Shown one piece after another: positions 10,661 to 20,796 of a stretch of DNA of 64,000 bases. The position numbers and the translations under genes were made by a program. Within the stretch, counting starts at the first letter, position 1; every line of letters starts with the position of its first letter. Origin of the DNA: Hydrogenophaga sp. (GTDB lineage: Bacteria; Pseudomonadota; Gammaproteobacteria; Burkholderiales; Burkholderiaceae_C); NCBI RefSeq assembly GCF_019264445.1, contig NZ_JAHVAB010000043.1:57727-121726 (forward strand), in the 5' to 3' direction. The notes below the pieces were generated by a model. It saw only the letters and a program-made list of their open reading frames with translations, had not been told where the DNA came from and made no database searches.

Positions 10661-10678
10661 GCGCCAGCGCACACCCGT

Positions 10679-10707
10679 AAAAAATCCCGGCCATGCCGGG
10701 ATTTTTT
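10679..10707. terminator. Bidirectional intrinsic terminator
   Basis: A perfect 13-bp inverted repeat (AAAAAATCCCGGC, loop CAT, then its complement) has A-tracts on one side and T-tracts on the other. It can therefore terminate both the OmpA-like gene and the convergent acyl-CoA synthetase gene, whose stop codon lies at its edge. Confidence 0.93.
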
Positions 10708-12457
10708 ATGCCGCGGCCGCCTGCCGGTACCGCGCTTCTTCCTGCAGGCGCAACACGCGGCGCTGCACCTTGCCGGTCGTGGTCATGGGCAGGGCGTCGA
10801 TGAACTCGATGTCTTTGGGGTACTCGTAGGGCGCGAGCATGCCCTTGACGTGGGTCTGCAGTTGCTTCACCAGCGCCTCATCACCCACATGCCCGGGCGC
10901 CAGCACCACATAGGCTTTCACCACTGCCCCGCGCTCGGCATCGGGTTTCGGCACCACCGCGGCATTGGCCACCGCCGGGTGCTTGACCAGGCAGTTCTCG
11001 ATTTCGCTCGGCCCGATGCGGTAGCCCGCCGCCTTGAACACGTCGTCGGCCCGGCCCTGGTACCAGAGGTAGCCATCGGCGTCTCGCGTGGCCAGGTCGC
11101 CGGTGCGGCACCAGCTGTTTGCCGGGTCGCCGCTGTACTTGCTGCTGGTCGCCGAGGCGTTCTTCCAGTACCCGAGGAAGAACACCGGGTCGGGCTGGCC
11201 ATGCACGTCAAGCCGGTGCACCGCCACGTCCCCCGGCACACCCACCGCGCACTCGTGGCCGTCGTCATCAATCACCGCGACCCGGTGGCCCGGATACCCC
11301 TTGCCCATGCTGCCGGGTTTGGCGGGCCACAGCCGCGCACAGTTGCCCACGATGTAGTTGATCTCGGTCTGGCCGAACATCTCGTTGACCGTGACGCCGA
11401 GTTGATCACGGCAATACGCAAACACCGCATCGCCCACCGCTTCGCCCGCACTCATCACCGCCTGCAGCTGCAGGCGGTAGTGCGGGCGCACCACAGGCAC
11501 GGCCTTCATCATGGCCTTGAGCGCGGTGGGGAACAGAAAGGTGTGGGTGACACCATGCTGCTGCATCAGCTCGAAGGCCAGTTGTGGCGAGAAGCGGCCG
11601 TTGTGACCCACGATGGGACGCCCGAAATACAAGGTCGGCAGCAGCGCATCCATCAGGCCACCCGTCCAGGCCCAGTCGGCAGGCGACCAGAACACGGCCG
11701 CGGAAGACACCGACGCATCGAAGGGATCAAAGCCGAACCAGTTCTGGCTGCACACGAAGCCACTCAGGTTGCCAATGAGCGCGCGGTGCGGAATGAGCGC
11801 GCCTTTGGGGTTGCCCGTGGTGCCGCTGGTGTAGATCAGCACCGCGGCCTCCTCCGAATGCGTGCGCACAGGCGAAAAGTCGTCTGGCTCCTGCGCGAGC
11901 AAGGCCACCCAGTCCAGGTCGGCGCGCTGGCCACTTGAGGATGCGGCGCCATCGACGCCGATCACCACGCGCAACAGCGGGCACCGCTCGCGCACGTCGA
12001 GCAATGCCGGCAGCGAAGGTTGATCGCAGATAGCAACCACCGCCTCGCTGTCGTGGAGCCGGTATTCGAGCGCATCGGGTCCGAACAGCTGCGACAGCGG
12101 CATGCCCACCGCGCCCATCTGCAGGACCGCCATGTACGCCACCGCAGTTTCAAAACGCTGGGGCAAGACGATGGCCACGCGGTCGCCGCGCTGTACACCG
12201 AGGGCCGCAAGTGCATTGGACAAGCGGTTCGCCTGCGCCATCAATTCAGCGTAGCTGTGGTGCCTGGCCGGGCGCTCGGGTGCGCTGGCAATCAACGCGG
12301 TGCAAGAGGCACTCGCTGGTGCTTCGGCCCATCGCCGCATGCACACCTGTGCGATGTTGAAGTGGTCAGGCACCTGCCAGCGAAACTGCTGGTGCAGGTC
12401 GTCATGGAGATCGCTGAACCGAACCGACGACTTGTCCCGGGCTTGACTCCTGCGCAT
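10706..12457 (-). CDS. AMP-forming acyl-CoA synthetase
   Basis: A 583-residue ANL-superfamily enzyme that activates a carboxylic acid as acyl-AMP and then acyl-CoA. The P-loop motif YTSGTTGNPKGALIPHRAL lies near residue 210. NEMFGQTEINYIVGNC and the hinge region WYQGRADDVFKAAGYRIGP-S-E-I-E are present, and the C-terminal catalytic lysine is in TTTGKVQRRVLR. The E-x-E-N-C-L-V-K-H-P-A-V-A-N-A-A-V segment resembles acetyl/medium-chain synthetases of the AcsA-like type. Substrate chain length cannot be fixed from sequence. It diverges from an alpha/beta hydrolase gene (35-bp gap). Confidence 0.9.
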   Translation of the reverse strand: MRRSQARDKSSVRFSDLHDDLHQQFRWQVPDHFNIAQVCMRRWAEAPASASCTALIASAPERPARHHSYAELMAQANRLSNALAALGVQRGDRVAIVLPQRFETAVAYMAVLQMGAVGMPLSQLFGPDALEYRLHDSEAVVAICDQPSLPALLDVRERCPLLRVVIGVDGAASSSGQRADLDWVALLAQEPDDFSPVRTHSEEAAVLIYTSGTTGNPKGALIPHRALIGNLSGFVCSQNWFGFDPFDASVSSAAVFWSPADWAWTGGLMDALLPTLYFGRPIVGHNGRFSPQLAFELMQQHGVTHTFLFPTALKAMMKAVPVVRPHYRLQLQAVMSAGEAVGDAVFAYCRDQLGVTVNEMFGQTEINYIVGNCARLWPAKPGSMGKGYPGHRVAVIDDDGHECAVGVPGDVAVHRLDVHGQPDPVFFLGYWKNASATSSKYSGDPANSWCRTGDLATRDADGYLWYQGRADDVFKAAGYRIGPSEIENCLVKHPAVANAAVVPKPDAERGAVVKAYVVLAPGHVGDEALVKQLQTHVKGMLAPYEYPKDIEFIDALPMTTTGKVQRRVLRLQEEARYRQAAAA

Positions 12458-12492
12458 GGTCTGTCTCCATCTCGTTCTCTATGATCGATTGA

Positions 12493-13410
12493 ATGTACCA
12501 AGCCCAGAAGCCCTCCCGCACCGAGTTCGTTCCGGTGCGACACCTGCAATACCACGTGCGCCAGTGGGGCGAGCCCGACAGCACACAGCCGCCTCTTGTG
12601 CTCGTGCATGGGTGGATGGACGTCTCGGCTTCCTGGCAGTTTGTGGTGGACGCCATGCGCAGCACGCGCTGGATCATCGCGCCCGACTGGCGCGGCTTCG
12701 GGCTGACCCGCGCCAGCGACCCTGCGCCCGACAGCTACTGGTTCCCCGACTACCTGGCCGATCTGGACGTGTTGCTCGACCACTATGTCGGGGAACGTGC
12801 GGTCGATCTGGTGGGCCACAGCATGGGCGGCAACGTGGCCATGATTTACAGCGGCGTGCGGCCGCAACGCATCCGCCGCCTCGTCAATCTGGAAGGCTTC
12901 GGCATGCCGGAGACGCGCCCCGCCCAGGCCCCGGGCCGCTACGCGCAGTGGATCGACGAGGTCAAGGCCCTGCACCGGGGCGAAAACGGACTGAAGTCGT
13001 ATGCATCGGTCGAGGGCGTGGCACAGCGCCTCATGAAAACCAACCCGCGCCTGCCGCGCGACAAGGCGGACTGGCTGGCGCACCAGTGGGCAGCGCCCAA
13101 CGCCGAAGGAGGCTGGGAAATTCTGGGCGACGCCGGGCACAAGGTGGTCAGCGCCCAGCTGTACCGGCTGGACGAGGCGCTGGAGATTTACAAGCGCATC
13201 AGCGCGCCCGTGCTCTCGGTGACCGCCAGCGACGACAGCCTGAGCCAGTGGTGGAAAGGCTCGTTCACGCTGGCGCAGTACCAGCAGCGCATCGAAGCGG
13301 TGCCCCAGCTGCGCCGAGCTGAAGTGCACGATGCCGGGCACATGATGCACCACGACCAGCCGGTCGAACTCGCCGGGTTGATCGAAGATTTTCTGGCCCG
13401 ATCCGACTGA
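12493..13410 (+). CDS. Alpha/beta hydrolase
   Basis: A 305-residue cytoplasmic hydrolase. LVLVHGWMDVSASWQF gives the oxyanion hole, the nucleophile elbow GHSMGG lies at residues 108-113, and the catalytic histidine is near the C-terminus in HDAGHMMHHDQP. The family covers esterases, dehalogenases and related enzymes, so substrate is unknown. Its divergent pairing with an acyl-CoA synthetase suggests, as inference only, a role with acyl compounds. Confidence 0.85.
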   Translation: MYQAQKPSRTEFVPVRHLQYHVRQWGEPDSTQPPLVLVHGWMDVSASWQFVVDAMRSTRWIIAPDWRGFGLTRASDPAPDSYWFPDYLADLDVLLDHYVGERAVDLVGHSMGGNVAMIYSGVRPQRIRRLVNLEGFGMPETRPAQAPGRYAQWIDEVKALHRGENGLKSYASVEGVAQRLMKTNPRLPRDKADWLAHQWAAPNAEGGWEILGDAGHKVVSAQLYRLDEALEIYKRISAPVLSVTASDDSLSQWWKGSFTLAQYQQRIEAVPQLRRAEVHDAGHMMHHDQPVELAGLIEDFLARSD

Positions 13411-13476
13411 CCCGAACCTGAGCCAAGGTACGGGTTGTTGCAGGTGAACCCAAGCCGGCGTGCATACTACCGACTT

Positions 13477-14031
13477 ATGTTTTCCGCCCCCACCACGCCC
13501 CAAACCCTTGTGAAACCTCGCGTCTGGGCCGCTTTCGCGCTGCTCGCCGCGTTGTCTTCGCCCGCCCTCGCCATCGACTGGACACTGTGCCCCGGCCTGA
13601 ACGATCCGATCGCCGCAGGTGACACGGCACCGCGCTACGAGGCGTTCTTTTCGCCCTACACGCACCATTGGTCACACGACGACGAGCACAAGCCGGTGGT
13701 GGCGCTCAGCGTGAGCCGGCTCCTGCCCAACGACCGCTATTGCGGCATCAGCGTGTTCAGCAACTCGTTTGGCCAGCCTTCTGCTTATGCGTTCGTGGGC
13801 AAGTCATGGCCTGGCATCTGGCCCAGCCAGCCCAACGTGTATGCCTCGGTCAGCGCCGGCATCATTTATGGCTATGTGGGCAAGTACAAAAACAAGGTGC
13901 CCCTGAACGTGGGCGGCTTCTCGCCCGCCATCATTCCGGCCATTGGCTACCGCTTTTCGCCGCGGGCTACCGTCGAGGTACAGGTGCTGGGCACCGCGGC
14001 GCTCATGTTCGGGACCACCTGGCGGTTTTGA
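13477..14031 (+). CDS. Exported protein of unknown function, possibly a small outer-membrane barrel
   Basis: I do not recognise this 184-residue protein with certainty. It has a cleavable-looking signal peptide (VWAAFALLAALSSPALA, ending about residue 32). Alternating hydrophobic/polar stretches follow (CGISVFSNSFGQPSAYAFVG, AGIIYGYVGKY, PAIIPAIGYRF) with a terminal aromatic (TTWRF). This fits an eight-stranded outer-membrane barrel with a faint resemblance to PagP (P-x-x-x-P-x-I-G-Y block near the end), but no PagP catalytic histidine/serine arrangement is clear. It stands alone between a hydrolase gene and prfB. Confidence 0.55.
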   Translation: MFSAPTTPQTLVKPRVWAAFALLAALSSPALAIDWTLCPGLNDPIAAGDTAPRYEAFFSPYTHHWSHDDEHKPVVALSVSRLLPNDRYCGISVFSNSFGQPSAYAFVGKSWPGIWPSQPNVYASVSAGIIYGYVGKYKNKVPLNVGGFSPAIIPAIGYRFSPRATVEVQVLGTAALMFGTTWRF

Positions 14032-14104
14032 CACCGCTTGCCGGGGCGGGGCGGCCCCGTGAGAAAATCGCTGTCTTTGTACACAGACAGCAGGAAACCG
14101 CCCC

Positions 14105-15209
14105 ATGGAAGCCGAACGCAGCAACGCCATCCGAAGCCAGCTCGAAGACCTGACCACCCGCGTGGTCGAGCTCCGGAGGTATCTTTGACTACGATGCCAA
14201 AGCATCGAAGTTGAAGGAAGTCGAGTCCGCGCTCGAAGACCCCACGGTCTGGAACGACCCCAAACGCGCCCAGGACCTGGGCCGCGAGAAAAAATCCCTC
14301 GAAGACGTGGTGCTGGTGCTGGACCGGCTCACCGGTGAACTGTCCGACAACACCGAGCTGTTCGAAATGTCCAGCGAAGACGGCGACACCGCCGGGCTGA
14401 TCACCATCGAAGGCGAAGCCGCCAAGGTGGCAGCAGAAGTCGAGAAACTCGAGTTCCGCCGCATGTTCAGCAACCCGGCCGATCCGTTGAACTGCTTTGT
14501 CGACATCCAGGCCGGCGCTGGCGGCACCGAAGCATGCGACTGGGCCAGCATGCTGCTGCGCCAGTACCTCAAGTACGCCGAGCGCAAGGGCTTCAAGACC
14601 ACCATCGAAGACGAAACCGAAGGCGACACCGCCGGCATCAAGAGCGCCACCATCAAGATCGAAGGCGAATACGCCTTCGGCCTGCTGCGCACCGAAACCG
14701 GTGTGCACCGCCTGGTGCGCAAGAGCCCGTTCGACTCCTCGGGTGGGCGCCACACCTCGTTCGCGTCCATCTTTGTGTACCCCGAGATCGACGACTCGAT
14801 CGAGATCGACATCAACCCCTCCGACGTGCGCGTGGACACCTACCGCGCCAGCGGTGCGGGTGGGCAGCACATCAACAAGACCGACTCGGCCGTGCGCCTC
14901 ACGCACATCCCCACCGGCATCGTGGTGCAGTGCCAGGACGGCCGCAGCCAGCACAGCAACCGCGACGTGGCGTGGAAACGCCTGCGCTCGCGTCTGTATG
15001 ACCACGAGCTGCGCAAGCGCCAGGAAGAGCAGCAAAAGCTGGAAGACACCAAGACCGATGTGGGCTGGGGTCACCAGATCCGCTCGTATGTGCTGGACAA
15101 CAGCCGCATCAAGGACCTGCGCACCAACGTCGAGATTTCCGCCACACAAAAGGTGCTGGACGGCGACCTCGATCCCTTCATCGAAGCGTCACTCAAACAG
15201 GGAGTTTGA
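14105..15209 (+). CDS. prfB: Peptide chain release factor 2 (programmed +1 frameshift)
   Basis: RF2 recognises UGA and UAA stop codons. The product is 367 residues: 27 codons from ATG 14105 to CTT 14183-14185, then a +1 shift past the in-frame TGA at 14186-14188, then 340 codons from GAC 14187. The codon-recognition tripeptide SPF (in [10 protein letters not shown]) and the catalytic GGQ ([10 protein letters not shown], about residues 252-254) are both present. The frameshift is self-regulating: low RF2 makes the ribosome pause at UGA and slip. It lies directly before pepN. Confidence 0.96.
14174..14189 (+). promoter_or_regulatory. prfB recoding site
   Basis: An internal Shine-Dalgarno-like CGGAGG (14174-14179) lies three bases before the slippery CTT and is followed by TGAC. 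This is the same layout as the E. coli prfB site, with CTTTGAC intact. It explains why the reading frame is split and shows the gene is not a pseudogene. Confidence 0.95.
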
Positions 15210-15212
15210 TCC

Positions 15213-17909
15213 ATGAGCTCATTGCGTGAAGGCCCGACCACCGTGGTCCGCCGCGAAGACTACGCTGCCCCGGCCTACTGGATCGACACCGTCGACCTCA
15301 GCTTCGACCTGGACCCGGCCAAGACCCGCGTGCTCAACAAGATGCGCCTGCGCCGCAACCCGGACGTGCCGCCCCAGGCGCTGCGCCTGGACGGCGAAGA
15401 GCTCAACGTGGCGCGCGTGCTGGTCAATGGCGCAGGCTGCTCCTTCAAGATCGAAGGCACCCAGCTCGTGCTGGAGAGCCTGCCCGAAGGTGCGGAGCCG
15501 TTTGACCTGGAGATCTTCACGATCTGCGTGCCCGAGAAAAACACGCAGCTCATGGGCCTCTATGTGAGCCAGGGCACGTTCTTCACGCAATGCGAAGCCG
15601 AAGGCTTTCGGCGCATCACCTACTTCCTGGACCGCCCGGACGTGATGGCCAGCTACACCGTGACGCTGCGCGCCGACAAGGCCCGGTACCCGGTGCTGCT
15701 CTCCAACGGCAACCTGGTGGAAGAAGGCGCCCTGCCCGATGGCCGCCACTTCGCCAAGTGGGTCGACCCGCACAAAAAGCCTTGCTACCTCTTCGCCCTG
15801 GTGGCCGGCCAGTTGGTGGCGCGCGAGCAGCGCATCACCTCGCGCAGCGGCGGCAAGCACCTGCTGCAGGTGTATGTGCGCCCCGGCGACATGGACAAGA
15901 CCGAGCACGCCATGAACTCGCTGATTGCCAGCGTGGCATGGGACGAAGTCCGCTTTGGCCTGCCGCTCGACCTCGAGCGCTTCATGATCGTGGCCACCAG
16001 CGACTTCAACATGGGCGCCATGGAGAACAAGGGCCTGAACATCTTCAACACGAAGTACGTGCTGGCCAACGCCGCCACGGCCACCGACACCGACTTTGCC
16101 AACATCGAGTCGGTCGTGGGCCACGAGTACTTCCACAACTGGACGGGCAACCGCGTCACCTGCCGCGACTGGTTCCAGCTCAGCCTGAAGGAAGGCCTCA
16201 CCGTCTTCCGCGACCAGGAATTCAGCATGGACCTCTGCGCCGAACCCTCGGCGCGCGCGGTCAAGCGCATTGAAGACGTGCGCGTGCTGCGCACCGCGCA
16301 GTTCCCGGAAGACGCCGGCCCCATGGCGCACCCGGTGCGGCCCGACAGCTACGCCGAGATCAACAACTTCTACACCGTCACCGTCTACGAAAAAGGCGCA
16401 GAAGTTGTGCGCATGATGCAGACACTGGTGGGCCGCGAAGGCTTCGCCCGCGGCATGAAGCTCTACTTCGAACGCCACGACGGCCAGGCTGTGACCTGCG
16501 ACGACTTCGCCCAGGCCATTGCCGACGCCAACCCCGAGAGCGATCTCGCCCGCCTGCTGCCGCAGTTCAAGCGCTGGTACAGCCAGGCCGGCACACCGCA
16601 GGTGCGCGCCGAGGGTGTGTACGACGAAGCCGCGCGCACCTACACGCTCACGCTCTCGCAGAGCTGCCTGCCCACGCCGGGCCAGGCGAGCAAAGAGCCC
16701 TTCGTCATCCCGGTGTCGCTGGGCCTGCTCAGCGCAGACGGCCAGCCGCTGCCCCTGCAGCTGGCGCACTGGACGCAGCCTGAAACCGGCAGCCGCACGT
16801 TTGTGCTCACGCAGGCCAGCGAGAGCTTCACGTTCGTCAACCTCGACAGCGCGCCTGTGCCTTCACTGCTGCGCGGCTTTTCGGCACCCGTGGTGCTGTC
16901 GTGCGACTACACCGACGCGCAACTCCTCACCCTGCTCGCCGCCGACCCGGACCCTTTCAACCGCTGGGAAGCCGGCCAACGCCTGGCCCTGCGCCGCGCG
17001 CTCAAGGCCATTCAGGCCGAAGGCCCCGCGAGCGCAGAGCCTCTGGACGACGCCTTCATCGGCGCCATGCGCGACGTGCTGCGCCACGCGCAACTGGACG
17101 CTGCGTTCAAGGAACTCGTGCTCACCCTGCCCAGCGAGACCTACATCTCCGAGCAACTCGCCGAAGTGGACCCGCAACGGGTGCACGCCGTGCGCGAAGC
17201 CATGCGCTCGCAGCTGGCCCACGCGCTGCAAGGCGACTGGGTGTGGGCCTTCGAGCACCACAAGGACAACGGCGCTTACCGCCCCGACCCGGTGAGCACC
17301 GGCCGCCGCGCGCTGGCCGGGCTCGCGTTGTCCATGCTGTGCCTGGCCTCGCGCCACACGGGCGACGCGGCGTGGCCCGGCAAGGCCTACCAGCACTTCA
17401 AGGACGCCGGCAACATGACCGACCGCTTCAACGCGCTGTCGGCCCTGGTGGTGAGCGAACATGCGCTGGCCCGCGAGGCACTCACGCAGTTCCATGCCCT
17501 CTTCCGCAATGAGGCGCTGGTGCTCGACAAATGGTTTGCCCTGCAGGCCGGCGCGCCCGACCGTGGCGGCAACGTGCTGCCCGCCGTGCGCGCCCTGCTG
17601 AAGCACCCCGACTTCAACCTGAAGAACCCCAACCGCGCCCGCAGCGTCATCTTCAGCTACTGCAGCGCCAACCCCGGTGCCTTCCACCGCGCCGACGCGG
17701 CAGGCTACCTCTTCTGGAGCGAACGCGTGGTAGAGCTCGACGCCTTCAACCCGCAAGTGGCCGCCCGCCTGGCACGCGCACTCGACCGCTGGAAGAAGCT
17801 CGCCGAGCCCTACCGCAGCGCCGCGCGCGAAGCCATCGCCCGCGTGTCCGCCAAGCCCGACCTGAGCAACGATGTGCGCGAAGTCGTCACCCGCGCACTT
17901 GCCGACTGA
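15213..17909 (+). CDS. pepN: Aminopeptidase N
   Basis: An 898-residue M1-family zinc aminopeptidase that removes N-terminal residues from peptides in the cytoplasm. The exopeptidase motif GAMEN lies near residue 268. The zinc site [14 protein letters not shown] starts at His304, with the second glutamate in SLKEGLTVF. Length and C-terminal helical domain match E. coli PepN. It starts three bases after the prfB stop, so it probably shares a transcript. Confidence 0.96.
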   Translation: MSSLREGPTTVVRREDYAAPAYWIDTVDLSFDLDPAKTRVLNKMRLRRNPDVPPQALRLDGEELNVARVLVNGAGCSFKIEGTQLVLESLPEGAEPFDLEIFTICVPEKNTQLMGLYVSQGTFFTQCEAEGFRRITYFLDRPDVMASYTVTLRADKARYPVLLSNGNLVEEGALPDGRHFAKWVDPHKKPCYLFALVAGQLVAREQRITSRSGGKHLLQVYVRPGDMDKTEHAMNSLIASVAWDEVRFGLPLDLERFMIVATSDFNMGAMENKGLNIFNTKYVLANAATATDTDFANIESVVGHEYFHNWTGNRVTCRDWFQLSLKEGLTVFRDQEFSMDLCAEPSARAVKRIEDVRVLRTAQFPEDAGPMAHPVRPDSYAEINNFYTVTVYEKGAEVVRMMQTLVGREGFARGMKLYFERHDGQAVTCDDFAQAIADANPESDLARLLPQFKRWYSQAGTPQVRAEGVYDEAARTYTLTLSQSCLPTPGQASKEPFVIPVSLGLLSADGQPLPLQLAHWTQPETGSRTFVLTQASESFTFVNLDSAPVPSLLRGFSAPVVLSCDYTDAQLLTLLAADPDPFNRWEAGQRLALRRALKAIQAEGPASAEPLDDAFIGAMRDVLRHAQLDAAFKELVLTLPSETYISEQLAEVDPQRVHAVREAMRSQLAHALQGDWVWAFEHHKDNGAYRPDPVSTGRRALAGLALSMLCLASRHTGDAAWPGKAYQHFKDAGNMTDRFNALSALVVSEHALAREALTQFHALFRNEALVLDKWFALQAGAPDRGGNVLPAVRALLKHPDFNLKNPNRARSVIFSYCSANPGAFHRADAAGYLFWSERVVELDAFNPQVAARLARALDRWKKLAEPYRSAAREAIARVSAKPDLSNDVREVVTRALAD

Positions 17910-17933
17910 ACACATTCCAGGGCTGCATGAAAA

Positions 17934-17960
17934 GCCGTTCGGGCTGAGCTTGTCGAAGCC
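17934..17960. repeat. Short dispersed repeat (GAGCTTGTCGAAG type)
   Basis: The 27 bases between pepN and fbp contain GCTGAGCTTGTCGAAGCC preceded by GCCGTTCGG. This matches a short intergenic repeat I know to be widespread in GC-rich proteobacterial genomes. Only this copy is seen in the window, so the repeat nature rests on recognition, not on internal evidence. Confidence 0.5.
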
Positions 17961-17979
17961 CCTTCACACTCCAACCAAC

Positions 17980-18990
17980 ATGTCCACCAAACGCATCTCC
18001 CTTACCCGCTACCTCGTCGAACAACAGCGCGTCGACGGCCACATCCCGTCCCAGTTGCGCCTGCTGCTTGAAGTGGTGGCGCGCGCCTGCAAGAGCATCA
18101 GCCAGGCCGTGAACAAAGGCGACCTGGGCGGCGTGCTCGGCGCCGCCAGCACCGAAAACGTGCAAGGCGAAATGCAGAAGCAGCTCGACATCATTGCCAA
18201 CGAAGTGCTGATTGAAGCCAACGAATGGGGCGGCCACCTCGCGGCCATGGCCAGCGAGGAAATGGACAGCATCTACGTGGTGCCCAACCGCTACCCGCAA
18301 GGCGAATACCTGCTGCTGTTCGACCCCCTTGATGGCTCCAGCAACATCGACGTCAACGTCAGCATCGGCACCATCTTCAGCGTGCTCAAGAAACCCGAAG
18401 GCAGCGTGGGCGTGAGCGAGCAAGACTTCTTGCAAGCCGGCGCGCAGCAAGTGGCCGCCGGCTACTGCGTGTATGGCCCGCAGACCACGCTGGTGCTCAC
18501 CGTGGGCGACGGCGTGGCCATGTTCACGCTGGACCGCGAGCAAGGCTCCTTTGTGCTCACCAAGGAAAACGTGGAGATTCCGCCCGACACCAAGGAATTC
18601 GCCATCAACATGAGCAACATGCGCCACTGGGACGCCCCCGTGAAGCGCTATGTGGACGAATGCCTTGCCGGCAAGGAAGGCCCGCGCGGCAAAGACTTCA
18701 ACATGCGCTGGGTCGCCAGCATGGTGGCCGACGTGCACCGCATCCTCACGCGCGGCGGCATCTTCATGTACCCCTGGGACAAGCGCGAACCCAACAAGCC
18801 CGGCAAGCTGCGCCTGATGTACGAAGCCAACCCCATGAGCTGGCTCGTGGAACAGGCCGGCGGCGCCGCCACCAACGGCAAAGACCGCATCCTCGACATT
18901 GCCCCCGGCAAACTGCACGAGCGCGTGAGCGTGATCCTGGGCTCGAAGAACGAAGTGGAACGCGTCACGGCCTACCACCGCGAAGGCTGA
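17980..18990 (+). CDS. fbp: Class I fructose-1,6-bisphosphatase
   Basis: A 336-residue metal-dependent phosphatase converting fructose 1,6-bisphosphate to fructose 6-phosphate for gluconeogenesis (and the Calvin cycle where present). The metal/substrate signature [19 protein letters not shown] is near residue 113. GGIFMYPWD and [15 protein letters not shown] lie toward the C-terminus, as in class I enzymes. The ATG at 17980 gives the family N-terminus ([17 protein letters not shown]). No Calvin-cycle genes are next to it. Confidence 0.95.
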   Translation: MSTKRISLTRYLVEQQRVDGHIPSQLRLLLEVVARACKSISQAVNKGDLGGVLGAASTENVQGEMQKQLDIIANEVLIEANEWGGHLAAMASEEMDSIYVVPNRYPQGEYLLLFDPLDGSSNIDVNVSIGTIFSVLKKPEGSVGVSEQDFLQAGAQQVAAGYCVYGPQTTLVLTVGDGVAMFTLDREQGSFVLTKENVEIPPDTKEFAINMSNMRHWDAPVKRYVDECLAGKEGPRGKDFNMRWVASMVADVHRILTRGGIFMYPWDKREPNKPGKLRLMYEANPMSWLVEQAGGAATNGKDRILDIAPGKLHERVSVILGSKNEVERVTAYHREG

Positions 18991-19002
18991 TCCGGTCCGG
19001 GC

Positions 19003-19008
19003 TATAAT
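19003..19008 (+). promoter_or_regulatory. -10 box of the tRNA-Thr promoter
   Basis: A perfect TATAAT lies 11 bp before the first base of the tRNA and 12 bp after the fbp stop. No convincing -35 box is visible. Confidence 0.6.
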
Positions 19009-19018
19009 CTCGGGCGTT

Positions 19019-19094
19019 GCCGGTGTAGCTCAGTCGGTAGAGCAGCTCATTCGTAATGAGAAGGTCGGGTGTTCGATTCATCTCTCCGGCACCA
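19019..19094 (+). tRNA. tRNA-Thr (anticodon CGU)
   Basis: A 76-nt cloverleaf with encoded CCA. The anticodon loop TTCGTAA gives anticodon CGU for threonine codon ACG, and the anticodon arm resembles E. coli thrW. The D-arm GCTCAGTCGGTAGAGC and T-loop TTCGATT are normal. Two positions do not pair as usual: U6-U67 in the acceptor stem and G27-A43 at the base of the anticodon stem. A strong terminator follows. Confidence 0.93.
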
Positions 19095-19100
19095 ACATTT

Positions 19101-19135
19101 AAAAAGCCCCTGACTGTCATGGTCAGGGGCTTTTT
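19101..19135. terminator. Bidirectional terminator after tRNA-Thr
   Basis: AAAAAGCCCCTGAC pairs perfectly with GTCAGGGGCTTTTT across a 7-nt loop. The T-run ends the tRNA transcript, and the A-run serves the convergent lnt gene, whose stop codon lies inside the hairpin. Confidence 0.93.
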
Positions 19136-20796
19136 CCATTGGACCGGTGCGCCCTACGCGAACCCACTGTGTTCCACCTCGTCGCCACCGCGGCAGCGAC
19201 CACCAGCACCCCTGCCAGCACCAAGACCTGCGCATTGCCGAAGCGGGCAAAGGGCGTCAAACCTGTGGTGGGATGAACGACGCCGCTCAAAACACCGGCG
19301 GTGCCCAGCGGCAGTCGCGCCACCACGCGTCCGCGGTCATCGATATGGGCCGTCACACCGGTGTTGGTGGTGCGCAGCAAGGGCCGTCCTGTCTCCAGCG
19401 CCCGTGCTTGAGCCACTTGCAGACGCTGCGGCAGCGCCCATGTGCCCTCGAACCACGCCAGATTGCCCGGGTTGATCAACAGCTCGGTGCGACTGGCCCA
19501 TCGGCGGGCATCGGCCTGCGAAGCATCTTCATGACAGGTCAGCGTGCCAACGCGCACAGGAACACCAGCACCGTTCACATAGAAAGGAAGTTGATCGGTA
19601 GAGCCAGGTGTCTGGTCGTTGAGCGGGATGCTCATGCGCTGCGTGAACCACGCCAGCCCGATGGGCGCGTATTCGCCGAATGGCATCAAGCGCGACTTGT
19701 CATAGCGGGGCAGCGCTGGATGGCCGGGGGCGATCTGGAAAACGCTGTTCTTCACGAGCCCCCCCGCCTCCATGTGAGGCATCCCCACAAAGACATGGGC
19801 GCCAGTGGTCGCGCTGAAGGTACGGATCCGGTGCAAGACATCGGGGTGGAGCTCAGTCCAACCCATGGCGAACGTGGTTTCAGGGGTAACGATCAAGTCT
19901 GCGGGGGCGGCCGTGATGGCATCAAGGTAGGCGTCCACCTGACGCTGGCTCTCGCGGGCATCGAACTTCTCCTGCTGCGGTACACCGCCCTGAAGCAAAC
20001 GAAACGTCAGCGGACGACCCACGGGTGTCACCCACTGCTGCAGATCAAGCGCTGCGCCTCCAGCCAGCACGAGCGCAATCTGCAACGCTGCGAGTCCCAA
20101 CAAAGCGCGGACCGGACTTCGACCAGACACGAACGCAGCGCCCGCAACAGACGCGCTCGCATAAAAGAGAAAGCTGCACCCGTAAACCCCCACCACGGGC
20201 ACCCATCCCCGCAATGGCCAGGCCGTGAACAGGTAGCCGGCGGCAAGCGTGTCAAAGCCATTGAACAAGAGGCCTCGCAATGCTTCACCGGCTGTCCAGG
20301 TCAGGGCCAAACCCGCCGGCAGCCACGCGGCGCGAGCCCGCACGTGTGCGAGCGGCCGGTTGCCTGGCAACCGCCGTACCAGTACCCCTCGGCACAGCCA
20401 AGCAGGCACGGCCAGAAAGCCCGCCAGATAGACCAGGAACAACGCCGACCCCAGCACCGACCACAGCCAACCCGCTTCCGTGTGCATCAGCAAGGCGTGG
20501 AACACCCAGCCATGACCCGCCGCGTGCAGGCCGAGCGCGAAGCACAGGCTCCTCAAACCCGCCTGCGCCGCATCCCTTGCGCGAACGACCGCTGCCGCAA
20601 GCACCGCAAAGGCCAACCAGGCCATCCACGCCTGCTCCAGCGGCGCCCAGCCGGCAGTGGCGGTCATGCCAAGGGCAAACAGCGCCACGCCCACCTTCCA
20701 CGGCACTAGGCTGGCTGCGATGCCCGCCGCATGACCCGATACGGCGCTCTTCACAGCGTGGGGATCAACAAGGTTCGATTCGATGCCTGAGTCCAT
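19123..20796 (-). CDS. lnt: Apolipoprotein N-acyltransferase
   Basis: A 557-residue inner-membrane enzyme that adds the third acyl chain to lipoproteins. The N-terminal half has multiple membrane helices; the C-terminal half is a nitrilase domain. The catalytic triad is visible as Glu in VTPETTFAMG, Lys in RYDKSRLMPFGEYAP and Cys in LTCHEDAS. The length is slightly above the usual 500-530 because of an N-terminal extension. It is not next to ybeY/ybeX, where lnt often lies, so it could be a second copy. The rest of the genome is needed to tell. Confidence 0.9.
   Translation of the reverse strand: MDSGIESNLVDPHAVKSAVSGHAAGIAASLVPWKVGVALFALGMTATAGWAPLEQAWMAWLAFAVLAAAVVRARDAAQAGLRSLCFALGLHAAGHGWVFHALLMHTEAGWLWSVLGSALFLVYLAGFLAVPAWLCRGVLVRRLPGNRPLAHVRARAAWLPAGLALTWTAGEALRGLLFNGFDTLAAGYLFTAWPLRGWVPVVGVYGCSFLFYASASVAGAAFVSGRSPVRALLGLAALQIALVLAGGAALDLQQWVTPVGRPLTFRLLQGGVPQQEKFDARESQRQVDAYLDAITAAPADLIVTPETTFAMGWTELHPDVLHRIRTFSATTGAHVFVGMPHMEAGGLVKNSVFQIAPGHPALPRYDKSRLMPFGEYAPIGLAWFTQRMSIPLNDQTPGSTDQLPFYVNGAGVPVRVGTLTCHEDASQADARRWASRTELLINPGNLAWFEGTWALPQRLQVAQARALETGRPLLRTTNTGVTAHIDDRGRVVARLPLGTAGVLSGVVHPTTGLTPFARFGNAQVLVLAGVLVVAAAVATRWNTVGSRRAHRSNGKSP

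Noticed and set aside
14105..14189. Early in-frame TGA in prfB as a sign of a pseudogene
   Set aside because: The site has the exact recoding signal, and the rest of the protein, including SPF and GGQ, is intact.
15219..16769. Long minus-strand open frame opposite pepN
   Set aside because: The protein is a His/Val/Ala-rich shadow with no family features; pepN on the plus strand is complete.
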